A DNA stretch of 64,000 bases from Anaerobacillus arseniciselenatis (GCF_001865995.1 NZ_MLQQ01000018.1:248001-312000), one strand, 5' to 3'. Positions 1-8,861 are shown, counted from the stretch's first letter. Translations and numbers: made by a program. Notes: a model not told the origin generated them from the letters alone.

Positions 1-1140
1 AAACTTGTTTTAAAGCTAATTGCCGGGATTATTATTGGGATTATTCTTGGACTCATTTCACCCGAATTTGTCATCCGTGTACTTTTAAGCATTAAGGCAA
101 TCTTCGGAAGCTTTATCGGATTTATTATTCCATTTATTATTTTGTTCTTCATTGCTAGTGGGGTAGCAGGTTTAGGGAAGAAGTCAGGTCGTCTTGTAGG
201 GACTACCGTTGGAATTGCTTATTTATCTACGGTCCTAGCCGGTCTAGTAGCATTCATCATTGCGATTACTGTAATTCCATTTACTTCACCGGAACAATCG
301 GTGATTGCAGAAGGTTCTTCTTTTGAGCCATTTTTACAGCTAGAAATTGCTCCATTAATGGGCGTTATAACAGCTCTTGTTACAGCCTTTGTTTTTGGGA
401 TTGGTATTGCGAAAACAGAAAGTCAAATGTTAAAAACGATTTTTGATGAAGGTAAAAAAATTATTGATTTAGTGATTGCGAAAATCATCATTCCATTTTT
501 ACCGATTTATATTGCGAGTATTTTTGCAGAGCTTGCAGCAGAAGGCACAGTTTTTGATACATTAAAAGTATTTGGTGTCGTATTGCTCCTTGCTATCGCT
601 ACACATTGGGTTTGGATCATTATTCAATATGTGTCAGCGGGAGCTTACAGTGGTAAAAATCCATTTACGTTAATTAAAAATATGCTTCCAGCTTATTTTA
701 CAGCAATAGGAACGATGAGTAGTGCAGCAACAATTCCGGTGACATTACGTTCAGTGAAAAAGAACAAGGTGAAAGATGAAGTCGCTGATTTCGGTGTTCC
801 ACTTTGTGCGACGATCCATTTATCAGGAAGTGTCATTACGATCGTATTCTGTGCGGTTGCTGTCATGATGCTGACCCCTGATTTAGCACAACCAACATTT
901 GCGACGATGTTGCCAGTTATTTTTATGCTTGGTTTAATCATGGTTGCAGCACCAGGAGTACCGGGTGGAGCAATTATGGCTGCTCTAGGAATTTTAACGA
1001 CAATGTTAGGGTTTGGAGAAGCAGCAATGGGCTTAATGATTGCCCTTTACATGGCGCAAGATAGCTTCGGTACAGCAGCAAACGTTACTGGAGACGGTGC
1101 GATTAACGTTGTCATTGATAAAATTGAAGAAAAAGCTTAA
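1..1140 (+). CDS. Dicarboxylate/amino acid:cation symporter, 5' end missing
   Basis: The reading frame is open from base 1, so the start lies before the window; the TTG at 142 is internal. The visible 379 residues are a polytopic membrane protein of the DAACS (sodium:dicarboxylate symporter) family. Family signatures seen are the serine-rich GTMSSAATIPVTL stretch, HLSGSVIT, APGVPGGAIMAALGIL and, near the end, AQDSFGTAANVTGDGA, the NxTGD-type substrate and cation site. It should import a dicarboxylate or a neutral/acidic amino acid with Na+ or H+. The substrate cannot be told from sequence. A strong terminator follows directly. Confidence 0.88.
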   Translation, partial: KLVLKLIAGIIIGIILGLISPEFVIRVLLSIKAIFGSFIGFIIPFIILFFIASGVAGLGKKSGRLVGTTVGIAYLSTVLAGLVAFIIAITVIPFTSPEQSVIAEGSSFEPFLQLEIAPLMGVITALVTAFVFGIGIAKTESQMLKTIFDEGKKIIDLVIAKIIIPFLPIYIASIFAELAAEGTVFDTLKVFGVVLLLAIATHWVWIIIQYVSAGAYSGKNPFTLIKNMLPAYFTAIGTMSSAATIPVTLRSVKKNKVKDEVADFGVPLCATIHLSGSVITIVFCAVAVMMLTPDLAQPTFATMLPVIFMLGLIMVAAPGVPGGAIMAALGILTTMLGFGEAAMGLMIALYMAQDSFGTAANVTGDGAINVVIDKIEEKA

Positions 1141-1152
1141 TTTTTAAAAACG

Positions 1153-1182
1153 AAGCTGTCTCACTAGGAGGCAGCTTTTTTG
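1153..1182 (+). terminator. Rho-independent terminator after symporter
   Basis: A ten-base-pair stem (AAGCTGTCTC with GGAGGCAGCTT, one G-U pair), a short loop and a run of T follow the symporter stop codon. Confidence 0.85.
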
Positions 1183-1225
1183 TTGTAGTTGGTTAGTGGT
1201 TAGTTGGTTTGTTGGTTAGGTTGAG
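1183..1225. repeat. GGTTAG/GGTTTG low-complexity tract
   Basis: The bases just after the terminator are an irregular mix of GTTGGTTAG, GGTTAGTTGG and GGTTTGTTGG words. Similar words, on either strand, recur near 7450-7510, 28593-28640, 31430-31452 and 34873-34908, mostly just behind a gene end. No coding or regulatory role is visible. Confidence 0.5.
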
Positions 1226-1361
1226 ACTTTGCAAGATTACTTCGCTGAAAATTTGGGACGAGGAATTGCAGTCACTATGCAAAATCTTAATGACCCTAAA
1301 AAATCCTTCTGCATTCCTAAAAAAGTTTTTATTGGGAATATTAACAGCAGAAGGAGGGACA

Positions 1362-2549
1362 ATGATGGATTCATTTTCGCATTACCGATTACACAAAACA
1401 GAAGATGGCTATGAACTCGTTTTATATTTAAATGAACGCATGTCGGAATTTTCAGATGAATTAGGTACAAGACAAAAAGATGAACAAAGAAACTTGAAAG
1501 AAGAAGCTTTAGATTACACGAGAAAACATTTGCCTAACTTAAAAGTAAAAGCAATAAAAGTGGTTGCCGGAACTCTTTTGATTACTTCATTTGGATTTTT
1601 AACATTAACTCCAAGTGCTGAGGCTTCTGCAAGTAGCCCAACTGAACAAACTGCGTCAACTACATATACAGTAGTATCCGGAGACACTTTATCACAAATC
1701 GCAGCTAGAAACGGTACGACCGTAGATGCGATAAAAACGACGAACAATTTAACATCGGACTTTTTACGCATCGGACAGACACTTTCGATCCCTGCTGGGA
1801 CAACTACGGCACCAGTGCAGCAAACAGATCAAACTTATGTCGTCGTATCAGGGGATACACTATCACAAATCGCAGCTAGAAACGGTACGACCGTAGATGC
1901 GATAAAAACGACGAACAATTTAACATCGGACTTTTTACGCATCGGACAAACACTTTCGATCCCTGCTGGGACAACTACGGCACCAGTACAACAAACAGAT
2001 CAAACTTATGTCGTCGTATCAGGGGATACACTGTCACAAATCGCAGCTAGAAACGGTACGACCGTAGATGCGATTAAAACAACGAACAATTTAACATCGG
2101 ACTTTTTACGCATCGGACAAGTATTAGTAATTCCAACTGCCGGAAGTATTAGCACTGCACCAACTGCGAATATAAATATTAACGAAGAGGAACTAGAATG
2201 GCTGGCAAAAATGATCCATGCTGAAGCGAGAGGAGAATCAAAAGAAGGACAAGTCGCTGTTGGCGCCGTCATTTTAAATCGAGTAAATAGTGACCTATTT
2301 CCTAACTCGATTCAAGATGTCCTATTCGAAAAAAGTCATGGCCACTATCAATTTAGCCCAGCTGGTAATGGGGCTCTTGACCGAGCTACTCCAAATGAAG
2401 AAAACTACGAAGCAGCCCGACGTGCTCTTAGTGGTGAAGATCCGACGAATGGTTCACTGTTCTTTTATAACCCCGATAAAACGAACGATGAGTGGGTAAG
2501 AAGCCGAACCGTATCAACAATAATAGGTAACCATGTTTTTGCCCACTAA
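1362..2549 (+). CDS. Cell wall hydrolase: three LysM repeats plus SleB/CwlJ domain
   Basis: Likely a secreted or cortex/cell-wall lytic enzyme of 395 residues. The start is set by AAGGAGG at 1351 and the ATGATG at 1362; the frame opens further upstream without a ribosome site. An unusual charged N-terminal region (1-60) precedes a hydrophobic segment (about 66-84) ending in a signal-peptidase-like SAEASA site. Three LysM peptidoglycan-binding repeats (about 102-145, 159-202, 216-259; each with SGDTLSQIAARNGT) are followed by a hydrolase_2 (SleB/CwlJ) domain from about 273, with the IHAEARGE motif holding the expected catalytic Glu. The LysM units repeat every 171 bp almost without change, pointing to recent duplication. 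It could act in germination or vegetative wall turnover. Confidence 0.88.
   Translation: MMDSFSHYRLHKTEDGYELVLYLNERMSEFSDELGTRQKDEQRNLKEEALDYTRKHLPNLKVKAIKVVAGTLLITSFGFLTLTPSAEASASSPTEQTASTTYTVVSGDTLSQIAARNGTTVDAIKTTNNLTSDFLRIGQTLSIPAGTTTAPVQQTDQTYVVVSGDTLSQIAARNGTTVDAIKTTNNLTSDFLRIGQTLSIPAGTTTAPVQQTDQTYVVVSGDTLSQIAARNGTTVDAIKTTNNLTSDFLRIGQVLVIPTAGSISTAPTANININEEELEWLAKMIHAEARGESKEGQVAVGAVILNRVNSDLFPNSIQDVLFEKSHGHYQFSPAGNGALDRATPNEENYEAARRALSGEDPTNGSLFFYNPDKTNDEWVRSRTVSTIIGNHVFAH
1664..2150 (+). repeat. 171-bp near-identical tandem repeat (LysM units)
   Basis: The same coding stretch (for example CAAATCGCAGCTAGAAACGG at 1695, 1866 and 2037) recurs at an exact 171-base spacing, 57 codons, with very few changes even at third positions. 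This near-identity means a recent expansion or ongoing homogenisation of the LysM array. Confidence 0.9.
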
Positions 2550-2588
2550 AAAAGGGGTGCAGCAGAACAATTGAAGCTGTAGAGTGCT

Positions 2589-2765
2589 TTTAATAACGCT
2601 GTTTTCGTTTTAATTGTTGCTTTTCAAATTAACTGATATCCCATGTAATTTCAAGGGTTGGCATCTTTTCGTTTTCTGTAACAACAATAATCCCATAAAA
2701 ACAAGCCATTTATTAACCTAATTTATAGTAAAAGCAACAATCTTTACGAAAAGAGCCTTTAATAA
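2589..2765 (-). mobile_element. 161-bp MITE with 8-bp target duplication, copy 1
   Basis: The element body is 2597-2757. It is bounded by the direct repeat TTTAATAA at 2589-2596 and 2758-2765. Its ends are imperfect inverted repeats of about 28 bp; the inner parts TTTTAATTGTTGCTTTT and AAAAGCAACAATC pair. Read on the minus strand it begins GGCTCTTTTCG. No reading frame is present. The same 161-bp element sits at 48720-48880 in the other orientation with its own, different, 8-bp repeat. GGCTCTTT ends and 8-bp AT-rich duplications are typical of ISL3-family elements, so an ISL3-type transposase probably moved it. Confidence 0.85.
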
Positions 2766-2767
2766 AA

Positions 2768-2800
2768 AACGGTTTGCCTCGTCATGAAGCAAACCGTTTT
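2768..2800 (-). terminator. Bidirectional terminator after Q-rich gene
   Basis: AACGGTTTGC pairs perfectly with GCAAACCGTT. T runs lie on both sides. It ends the minus-strand pair of genes that begins at 3376 and also abuts the MITE. Confidence 0.85.
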
Positions 2801-2812
2801 TTACAATTAAAA

Positions 2813-3115
2813 TTATTGTTGTTGATTTTGCTGTTGTTGTTGTTGCATTTGTTGCTGTTGTTGGTTAGCTTGTTGAACTTGTTGTGTAGCTTGTTGTAGC
2901 TGTTGCTGCGCCTGTTGTAATTGTTGTTGCTGTTGTGGCGAAGCTTGCTGAGAAGCTTGCTGAACTTGCTGCTGAGCTTGTTGTAATTGTTGTTGAGCTT
3001 GCTGCAACTGTTGTGGGTTTGCTTGTTGTTGAGCTTGTTGAATTGCTTGCATCGCTTGTTGAGCAGCTTGCTGAGCTTGTTGAACTTGTTGTTGGTTTTG
3101 TTGTTGATTCGGCAT
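2813..3115 (-). CDS. Gln/Ala-rich low-complexity protein
   Basis: A 100-residue protein built almost wholly from Q, A and a few N/S/P residues in a roughly seven-residue rhythm (QQAQQ, QQVQQ words), predicted to be coiled coil or disordered. ATG at 3115 is preceded by AGGAGG-type site (3124-3130, minus strand). It follows a DUF1657 gene by about 30 bases and shares its terminator, so the two are probably co-transcribed. No enzyme motif is present. DUF1657 genes often belong to spore-related loci, which makes a spore structural role possible, but this is a guess. Frames on the other strand are shadows of the repeat. Confidence 0.75.
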   Translation of the reverse strand: MPNQQQNQQQVQQAQQAAQQAMQAIQQAQQQANPQQLQQAQQQLQQAQQQVQQASQQASPQQQQQLQQAQQQLQQATQQVQQANQQQQQMQQQQQQNQQQ

Positions 3116-3148
3116 TTTAAAATTCCTCCTTAGATTTAACGCGATTAA

Positions 3149-3376
3149 TTATTGCTTTTGATTAGGGTCTTGGTTTTGCTGAAATTGCGGTTCTTCTTGT
3201 AACACTTGGTTGTAGCGAGTTTCAAGTTGCTGGACAATTGTTTTTTGCTGTTGTGCTAAGTTTTGAAACAATTGTTTTGCTTGTTGATTTTCCGTTTCAA
3301 GACTAAACTGTGTAAGGCTCGCCTCAACACTTTGTGCAGAAGATAACGCTTGTTGAATTTGAGTTTGAACAGTCAA
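3149..3376 (-). CDS. DUF1657 family protein
   Basis: A 75-residue helical protein matching the DUF1657 pattern: MTVQTQIQQALSSAQSVEAS, then TQFSLETENQQAKQLFQNLA and a C-terminal EEPQF. In Bacilli this family is found near spoVA and DUF421 genes, but its function is unknown. A GGGGG-type ribosome site lies just upstream of the ATG. The gene is longer at the C-terminus (QNQDPNQKQ) than the usual family member, echoing the glutamine richness of its downstream neighbour, with which it probably forms an operon. Confidence 0.8.
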   Translation of the reverse strand: MTVQTQIQQALSSAQSVEASLTQFSLETENQQAKQLFQNLAQQQKTIVQQLETRYNQVLQEEPQFQQNQDPNQKQ

Positions 3377-3475
3377 AACTTTCCCCCCTTAAAAAGTAGT
3401 TAACCAAAAAGGCAACACCTTTAATGTGCTAAAATTTATATTTTTTTATGCACTGATTAAAATATATTTTTTATT

Positions 3476-3637
3476 TTAATCTTGGATTTTCGTCGTAGCT
3501 CTTAATGTGACAACCTTAGTATAGTCTCCACGTTTTTTTTCTTCAGAAGTAGCATTTTCACTTAACTCTTCATCATCATCAATTCCAGTGGCAATCGTCG
3601 GTTCATTTTCATAAACGCTTTTTTTTAGATCTTTCAT
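3476..3637 (-). CDS. Small acidic hypothetical protein (53 aa)
   Basis: The ATG at 3637 has a clear GGAGG site at 3645-3649 on the minus strand, so this is the likely start; the open frame continues upstream without support. The product begins MKDLKKSVYENEPTIATGID, has an acidic middle (DDDEELSE) and a basic, Thr-rich tail. I do not recognise the family. It is divergent from the antiporter gene and shares a roughly 150-base control region with it. Confidence 0.6.
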   Translation of the reverse strand: MKDLKKSVYENEPTIATGIDDDEELSENATSEEKKRGDYTKVVTLRATTKIQD

Positions 3638-3791
3638 TATATTGTCCTCCTTTTTCCAAGTTTCTTTTAGTTTTTTGTTTTTGAATTGATTAATACTGGA
3701 AAAATTTAGATTTACCTTCAGAAAGTGATTGATCACTTTACTGTCCCCATATACAATGAAAGATGTTGAAGTTTGGAAATGGGGGACCTCT

Positions 3792-5153
3792 ATGAGAGAC
3801 GCAATTTTAACGTTTTTATTTATTGTTACAAGTTTGACTTTAGCGGCGGTTTTGCAAATCCCATTGTTTATTGGCTTTGCAGTTGGGTTGGCGCTGGTCA
3901 TTATTTTAATTTATCTAAAAGGATTTACTACTAAAGATATAATACTTGCCAGCCTTGATGGGATAAAAAGAATCAAACCTGTTTTAATTATATTGGCATT
4001 AATTTCAGTGCTTATACCGGCTTGGATTATAAGTGGAACGGTTCCTACGATGATCTCTTACATCGTCCGTTGGATCGAACCGAATTGGATTTTATTATTT
4101 GCTTTTGTCATTACAGCTGTGACTTCATTTATTTTAGGCACCGCCATCGGTACGCTGGGTTCACTAGGAATTATAGTTATCGGGGTTGCAGTTACAGTTG
4201 ACGTCCCGATCGCGCTTGTCGCTGGCGCTCTCGTCTCTGGGGCTTTTGTAGGTGATCGCTGTTCACCGCTGTCTTCAATTTTTCATTTAGCTTCCAACTC
4301 CGTCGAGGTTGATCCTAAACAACTTTTTCGAAACATGTTACCGACGACGATATTAATGGTTTCGTTTTGTCTCATTTTCTATTTTGTACTCGGTTTTACG
4401 ATTGAGCCTAAAGAGGTGATGGAAAACAGTGTAGTTACAGCACTTTTAAAAGAAAATTTTTACATATCAATACTGACATTGTTACCGATTGTTATTTTGT
4501 TTGGTAGTATTTTGTTAAATGTTAAGACGATCCCAGCATTAGCTTTAGGGGTATTAACAGGTATTTTTGTGGCCTTATTCGTCCAAGGAGAATCCCTCAT
4601 CAGCGTTTTACAAAGTTTAGGATTCGGTTACCTTCAGTCACCGAAAGGCTTAGAGGAAATTTTAAGAGGTGGCGGATTTTTTAATATGGGAGAATTATTT
4701 ATCTTTATTACACTTGCGAGCATAATGAACGGTTTATTAGATCGAACGCAAATCTTTCAGCAGTTTATGAAGAAGATGTTTGAAAAAGCATGTACATTGA
4801 CCAATTATACGATCCGAACAGTAGCCATCGGGATTATTTTTGCGATCGTGGGCTGTAACCAAGCGTTTCCGGTAATGTTAACGAGCCGTTCCTTAAAAAA
4901 TACTTGGACAGCTGCCGGCTATAAGAGGAGTGACTTAGGTAGAGTCGTTTGTGATTCTGCGCTAGTTACTTCTGGATTGGTCCCGTGGAATATGGTGGCG
5001 ATTTTATCTGCGGCAGCCATTGGAGTCGCAACATTGGACTATGCTCTTTATGCCGCGTTTCTTTGGATCGGCCCCATCGCGACGATCATCGTCAGTGTGA
5101 AGCGCTCGAAACAACATAAGGAATATAGGGGCAATCAAAAAGTTGCCACATAA
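3792..5153 (+). CDS. Na+/H+ antiporter, NhaC family
   Basis: A polytopic membrane protein of 453 residues with the NhaC family signature GDRCSPLSSIFHLAS (usual form GDKMSPLSDT). It should exchange Na+ (or malate/lactate-coupled Na+) for protons at the cell membrane, useful for pH and salt tolerance. The start at 3792 is chosen for the GGGGGA site at 3781; ATGs at 3756 and a TTG-like start at 3729 are in frame but lack a good site. The second half carries the family's repeat, GCNQAFPVMLTSR and SGLVPWNM. The Cys in the GDRCSP motif departs from the consensus Met/Ile. Confidence 0.85.
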   Translation: MRDAILTFLFIVTSLTLAAVLQIPLFIGFAVGLALVIILIYLKGFTTKDIILASLDGIKRIKPVLIILALISVLIPAWIISGTVPTMISYIVRWIEPNWILLFAFVITAVTSFILGTAIGTLGSLGIIVIGVAVTVDVPIALVAGALVSGAFVGDRCSPLSSIFHLASNSVEVDPKQLFRNMLPTTILMVSFCLIFYFVLGFTIEPKEVMENSVVTALLKENFYISILTLLPIVILFGSILLNVKTIPALALGVLTGIFVALFVQGESLISVLQSLGFGYLQSPKGLEEILRGGGFFNMGELFIFITLASIMNGLLDRTQIFQQFMKKMFEKACTLTNYTIRTVAIGIIFAIVGCNQAFPVMLTSRSLKNTWTAAGYKRSDLGRVVCDSALVTSGLVPWNMVAILSAAAIGVATLDYALYAAFLWIGPIATIIVSVKRSKQHKEYRGNQKVAT

Positions 5154-5329
5154 TAATAACGGGTTCGGTTGAGTGGGAGAAAAGGAATGGCACTATAATA
5201 AATGAGTATGCAGTATCACGTACTTCGTATTATTGGGGGAGTGAGCAGTAAAACAGGGGTTGATTGCAAATTAGTGTAAGTGCCTGAATTCAGTGTTGGC
5301 ACTCAAGTTCGGCCACTTATCCTTAGTGT

Positions 5330-5912
5330 AACTGCCCTAATCGTACTCTACATCACCTAAAGGGCACGTAAGAATCTCTCGCGCGCCCGAACGAAGTGTC
5401 ACTTCACCCAAAAGGTAACGCGAGACCTTCTCGCGTGCCCAAACGAAGCGTTACATCACTCAAAAGGTAACGCAAGACCTTCTCGGGTGCCCGAACGAAG
5501 CGCCACTTCACCCAAAGGTAACGCGAGACCTTCTCGCGTGCCCGAACAAAGCGCCACTTCACCCAAAAGGTAACGCGAGACCTTCTCGGGTGCCCGAACG
5601 AAGCGTTACATCACCCAAAAGGTAACGCGAGACCTTCTCGCGTGCCCGAACGAAGCGTTACATCACCCAAAAGGTAACGCGAGACCTTCTCGCGTGCCCG
5701 AACAAAGCGCCACTTCACCCAAAAGGTAACGCGAGACCTTCTCGCGTGCCCGAACGAAGCGTTACATCACCCAAAAGGTAACGCGAGACCTTCTCGCGTG
5801 CCCAAACGAAGCGTTACATCACTCAAAAGGTAAAGCGCACCTTCTCGCGTGCCCCAACCGAGTGCCACATTCATCAAAAGGTCACGCAAAATCCTTATCA
5901 TGCCCACAGTAC
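5330..5912. repeat. 52-bp tandem palindromic array, about ten units
   Basis: About ten head-to-tail units of 52 bp fill most of a 1.08-kb intergenic gap (5154-6233). Each unit has CCCGAACGAAGCG, then TTACATCACCC or CCACTTCACCC, AAAAGGTAACG and CGCGAGACCTTCTCGCG. The last is a 7-bp hairpin with a 3-base loop; GTAACGC also pairs with GCGTTAC across units. Units differ by a few substitutions, edge units are degenerate, and there are no unique spacers. The array is much richer in G+C than its surroundings. Outside the array the gap shows no gene. Confidence 0.9.
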
Positions 5913-6233
5913 ATGTCCGCCCAATTACTGCACACTCCCCCCATACATTATCCATATTTAATTTACCAAAGCATTAGTAAAGCAATTACGCATTCAATGT
6001 GGTAAGAGGCTATCGCAATATAATACGCCTTAAGTCTTATCAAAAATATATCTTAGGTTTATTTTGGAAATGCACAAAACTAGATATGATAATAACAACA
6101 AAGAACATTCATCACTTAAAAAAGATATTGTGCAACGATCTTGCCATTGTGTATGATGATGAAAAGAGATGATTTTCCGTTTTTATCCAAATATATTTTC
6201 GTTTAAAAAATAGAAAAGAAATGGGGAGAAAAA

Positions 6234-7193
6234 ATGAATAGGGCTGCATTTTTGGGGATCGCACTAATAGCAATTGGTATATTTGCTTTAGTTTTTAATT
6301 TTAATCAACCAGTTTTTAGTACGTTTACAAGTAGTACAATCGAGATTAACGAGAAAGAAGTCATTGATGGTAAAAATATCGAAACAATTGATGTAAATGT
6401 TTCTTCACCAAGTGTCTATCTTATACCGACAGACAGTAACGAAATAACGGTTGAATTAATAGGAGAGATCAGCGAAAAAACAGACTTCGAATTTGATGTA
6501 ACTTCCAGAAATAACAAATTAGATGTCTATGTAAAAAATAGTACTACCGTCTCTGGATGGTTTAACTTCAGTACTATGACAACAAATCTGCAACTTGAAT
6601 TACACATTCCAAGAAAAGAATATAACAAGCTCAATGTCCATTCATCATCAGGAAGAATCACACTCAACGACTTACATGCAAAAAACGTTGAGTTAAGAGC
6701 AAGCTCTGGAAGAATTGAAATTTCAAATGTAACTGCTGAAAGCGAAATTAACTTGCAAACTTCAAGTGGTCGAATTGAAGCGGTAAACAACACTGCAAAA
6801 TCGCTACAAGCTCGTGCAAGTAGTGGTAGAATTTTAATCAATGGTCAGATTTCAGAACAAATATCTCCTTCGACTTCATCAGGATCAATTGTATTGGAAA
6901 ACTTTGAAGGTGACGTTAGTGCAGCAGCTAGTTCTGGTCGTGTTTCCATCATAAATGATCAATTAGTTGGCGATATTAATGTATCAACATCAAGCGGTCG
7001 TGTGGAAATTGATTTAAAAAATGCACCGACATCAGCGCTCATTGATTTCCAAGGAAGCTCTGGTAGAGGGTCGGTAAACCTTCCTGGACTAGATTTTGAG
7101 GAAAAATCCAATAACCGCGTTTACGGTACCATCGGAGCAGGAAAATATGAAATTAAAGTTCGAACTTCATCAGGACGATTTGAATTAAATTAA
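6234..7193 (+). CDS. DUF4097 family beta-strand repeat protein
   Basis: A 319-residue, probably membrane-anchored extracytoplasmic protein. A hydrophobic N-terminal helix (about 4-22) is followed by a right-handed beta-type repeat region in which SSGRI-like motifs recur nine times (SSGRITL, SSGRIEI, SSGRIEA, SSGRILI, SSGSIVL, SSGRVSI, SSGRVEI, SSGRGSV, SSGRFEL). This is the DUF4097 (putative adhesin) pattern; family members are often linked to envelope stress or phage-shock-like regulation, but this gene stands alone. GGGGAG lies 7 bases before the ATG. Function is not known. Confidence 0.85.
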   Translation: MNRAAFLGIALIAIGIFALVFNFNQPVFSTFTSSTIEINEKEVIDGKNIETIDVNVSSPSVYLIPTDSNEITVELIGEISEKTDFEFDVTSRNNKLDVYVKNSTTVSGWFNFSTMTTNLQLELHIPRKEYNKLNVHSSSGRITLNDLHAKNVELRASSGRIEISNVTAESEINLQTSSGRIEAVNNTAKSLQARASSGRILINGQISEQISPSTSSGSIVLENFEGDVSAAASSGRVSIINDQLVGDINVSTSSGRVEIDLKNAPTSALIDFQGSSGRGSVNLPGLDFEEKSNNRVYGTIGAGKYEIKVRTSSGRFELN

Positions 7194-7227
7194 CTGCTAA
7201 AAAAAGTACCAAATTGTCACAATTGAG

Positions 7228-7340
7228 TGAATTTCATAATTACCAATAACGAGCCACATCACACGTTATATAGTTTGCGAATGGTTTTAACGCAACTATA
7301 TATTGATCTTTGTGGCGAAAATAATGAATTATGAAATTCA
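7228..7340 (+). repeat. Palindromic repeat (PAL), copy 1
   Basis: A 113-bp imperfect palindrome. It opens TGAATTTCATAATTACC and closes AATTATGAAATTCA, with an inner pair (ACTATATATTG with a matching left arm) and the asymmetric words GAGCCACATC and GTGGCG. The side with GAG next to TGAA is taken as the left end. It separates the DUF4097 gene from its terminator and the BrxD-like gene. Other copies are listed below. Confidence 0.85.
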
Positions 7341-7360
7341 TTAAATTACAAATGTGATCA

Positions 7361-7396
7361 AATACCGTTTCAGGTTCATGCTGGGCGGTATTTTTC
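7361..7396 (+). terminator. Terminator after DUF4097 gene
   Basis: AATACCG pairs with CGGTATT and is followed by five T. It lies just past the palindromic repeat. Confidence 0.65.
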
Positions 7397-7463
7397 TCTC
7401 CTCACGCAAAACCACCGTAGAGTAATCATGCGGCGCAACCTTCCATCTTTCTACCTAACCAAC

Positions 7464-7510
7464 AAACCACAAACCACAAACCACAAACCACAAACCACAA
7501 ACCAACAACC
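7464..7510. repeat. AAACCAC heptamer microsatellite
   Basis: Five to six head-to-tail copies of the 7-base word AAACCAC lie between CTAACCAACAAACC and CAACCCAACTAACC. It is the reverse-strand form of the GGTTAG/GGTTTG tracts elsewhere in the window. Confidence 0.75.
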
Positions 7511-7616
7511 CAACTAACCTACAAAAGAATTAGTCTTTTCGAACTATTTGCAGGATAATTGCACTTTTTGTCGAATTGTTAACATAAATGTGTCTGCTTA
7601 TTTAGGGGGTTAAACA

Positions 7617-8861
7617 ATGATTCAAAGTTGCGAACAAGCTAAAGCAAGCTTATTAGCTTTAAAAAACGGGGTTGTTCCAGAAACTGTTGCGACATTTGGG
7701 ATACAACGCGATGAAATATTAGAAGAGTTTCATCAACTTTTGCAACTAGTCCAAAATGACAACGGCATGATGAAGTTTATTGTTGGCGAATACGGTAGTG
7801 GGAAAAGCTTTATGCTAAAGCAAATGGAGAATCTAGCTCTCGAACAAAATTACGTCGTTGCCAACATTCAAATAGAAAAAGGGGTTCGTCTTAACGATTT
7901 TCAAACCCTTTATTACCATATAATGCATAGCTTAACAACAAAAGGAGCAACAACAAACAAAACGAGTTTTCAAGACTTATTTACCAATTGGCTCCGTTCA
8001 TTGAAGGATCAAGATCAAGAAAGTTCTGCATTAGCGATTCAAAGTTTAATTTCAATGTTAAATGACTATCATTCATCCTATTCTAGAGCCTTACTCTTTT
8101 ACATTCGGGCGCGTATTCAAAATGATCATGAGTTAGCCAATGCCGTAACCTCTTGGCTAACTGGCGAACAAAATATCCCTGCTTCGATCAAAAAAAGATT
8201 TGAAGTTGTCGGTAAAATTGATCATACGAACGCGATGGACTTTATGAAAGCGTTTATAAAATTAGTCAAATTACTCGGTTATAATGGCTTAATTATACTC
8301 GTCGATGAGCTTGAAGTCGTTATGAGTTACCGGTCCGATATTCGTATGCAAGCCTACCAAAATTTACGTTACTTAATCGATAACTCCTACAATAACCAAT
8401 TAAGTAATTGTTTATTTGTTTTCGCCTCTACCACAGATTGGTTAGAGAATGAAGAGAAAGGCCCGAAAAGTTATCAAGCGTTATTCCAAAGGATCGGTGA
8501 AGGTGGAAATGGGAACAAAAAAGATATAAGACAACCGATCATTCGCTTAAAAAAATTAAATGTAAACGAAATCCAACGATTAACGAAAAATATTGTTGAG
8601 CTATTTAACCAAGCTTACGATTTTAAGTTGAAAATTAGTCAACAATCTCTACAAAATTGGGTGCTACTTCTCTTAAAAAAAGAGGGCATAGAAATCAATG
8701 ATATAACAGTGCGTTCATACGTCATTAAATTAATTGAAGTGCTTGATTTATCAGAGCAAAATCCTAATAGTATAATGTTCAAAACAGAATTAAAGGCCGT
8801 TACTGACGGAGATACTGTTAGATACGTACAAAAAATGCGCGCAAAAGCAGAAAAGATTTAA
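7617..8861 (+). CDS. BrxD-like (DUF2791) P-loop ATPase, orphan
   Basis: A 414-residue cytosolic ATPase. Walker A GEYGSGKS is at 57-64 and a Walker B LIILVDELE at 225-233, followed by a YQNLRYLIDNSY stretch and an FASTTDWL sensor-like segment. Layout and motifs resemble BREX/DUF2791 ATP-binding proteins (BrxD/BrxC group), which in type 2 BREX and TerY-P defence loci accompany a helicase and other genes. Here none of those partners is next to it: the neighbours are unrelated and an inverted pair of palindromic repeats brackets the gene. A GGGGGT site precedes the ATG. It could be a defence remnant, a solitary defence factor or a housekeeping AAA+ protein; the family call is fairly sure, the role is not. 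Confidence 0.72.
   Translation: MIQSCEQAKASLLALKNGVVPETVATFGIQRDEILEEFHQLLQLVQNDNGMMKFIVGEYGSGKSFMLKQMENLALEQNYVVANIQIEKGVRLNDFQTLYYHIMHSLTTKGATTNKTSFQDLFTNWLRSLKDQDQESSALAIQSLISMLNDYHSSYSRALLFYIRARIQNDHELANAVTSWLTGEQNIPASIKKRFEVVGKIDHTNAMDFMKAFIKLVKLLGYNGLIILVDELEVVMSYRSDIRMQAYQNLRYLIDNSYNNQLSNCLFVFASTTDWLENEEKGPKSYQALFQRIGEGGNGNKKDIRQPIIRLKKLNVNEIQRLTKNIVELFNQAYDFKLKISQQSLQNWVLLLLKKEGIEINDITVRSYVIKLIEVLDLSEQNPNSIMFKTELKAVTDGDTVRYVQKMRAKAEKI

Noticed and set aside
2935..3120. Plus-strand frame of 61 codons
   Set aside because: It is the antisense shadow of the Gln-rich repeat gene and has no ribosome site.
5330..5912. CRISPR array
   Set aside because: Units are whole-length repeats with no unique spacers and no cas genes are nearby.
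5767..5955. Minus-strand frame across the tandem array
   Set aside because: It follows the 52-bp repeat, changes frame with each unit and has no ribosome site.
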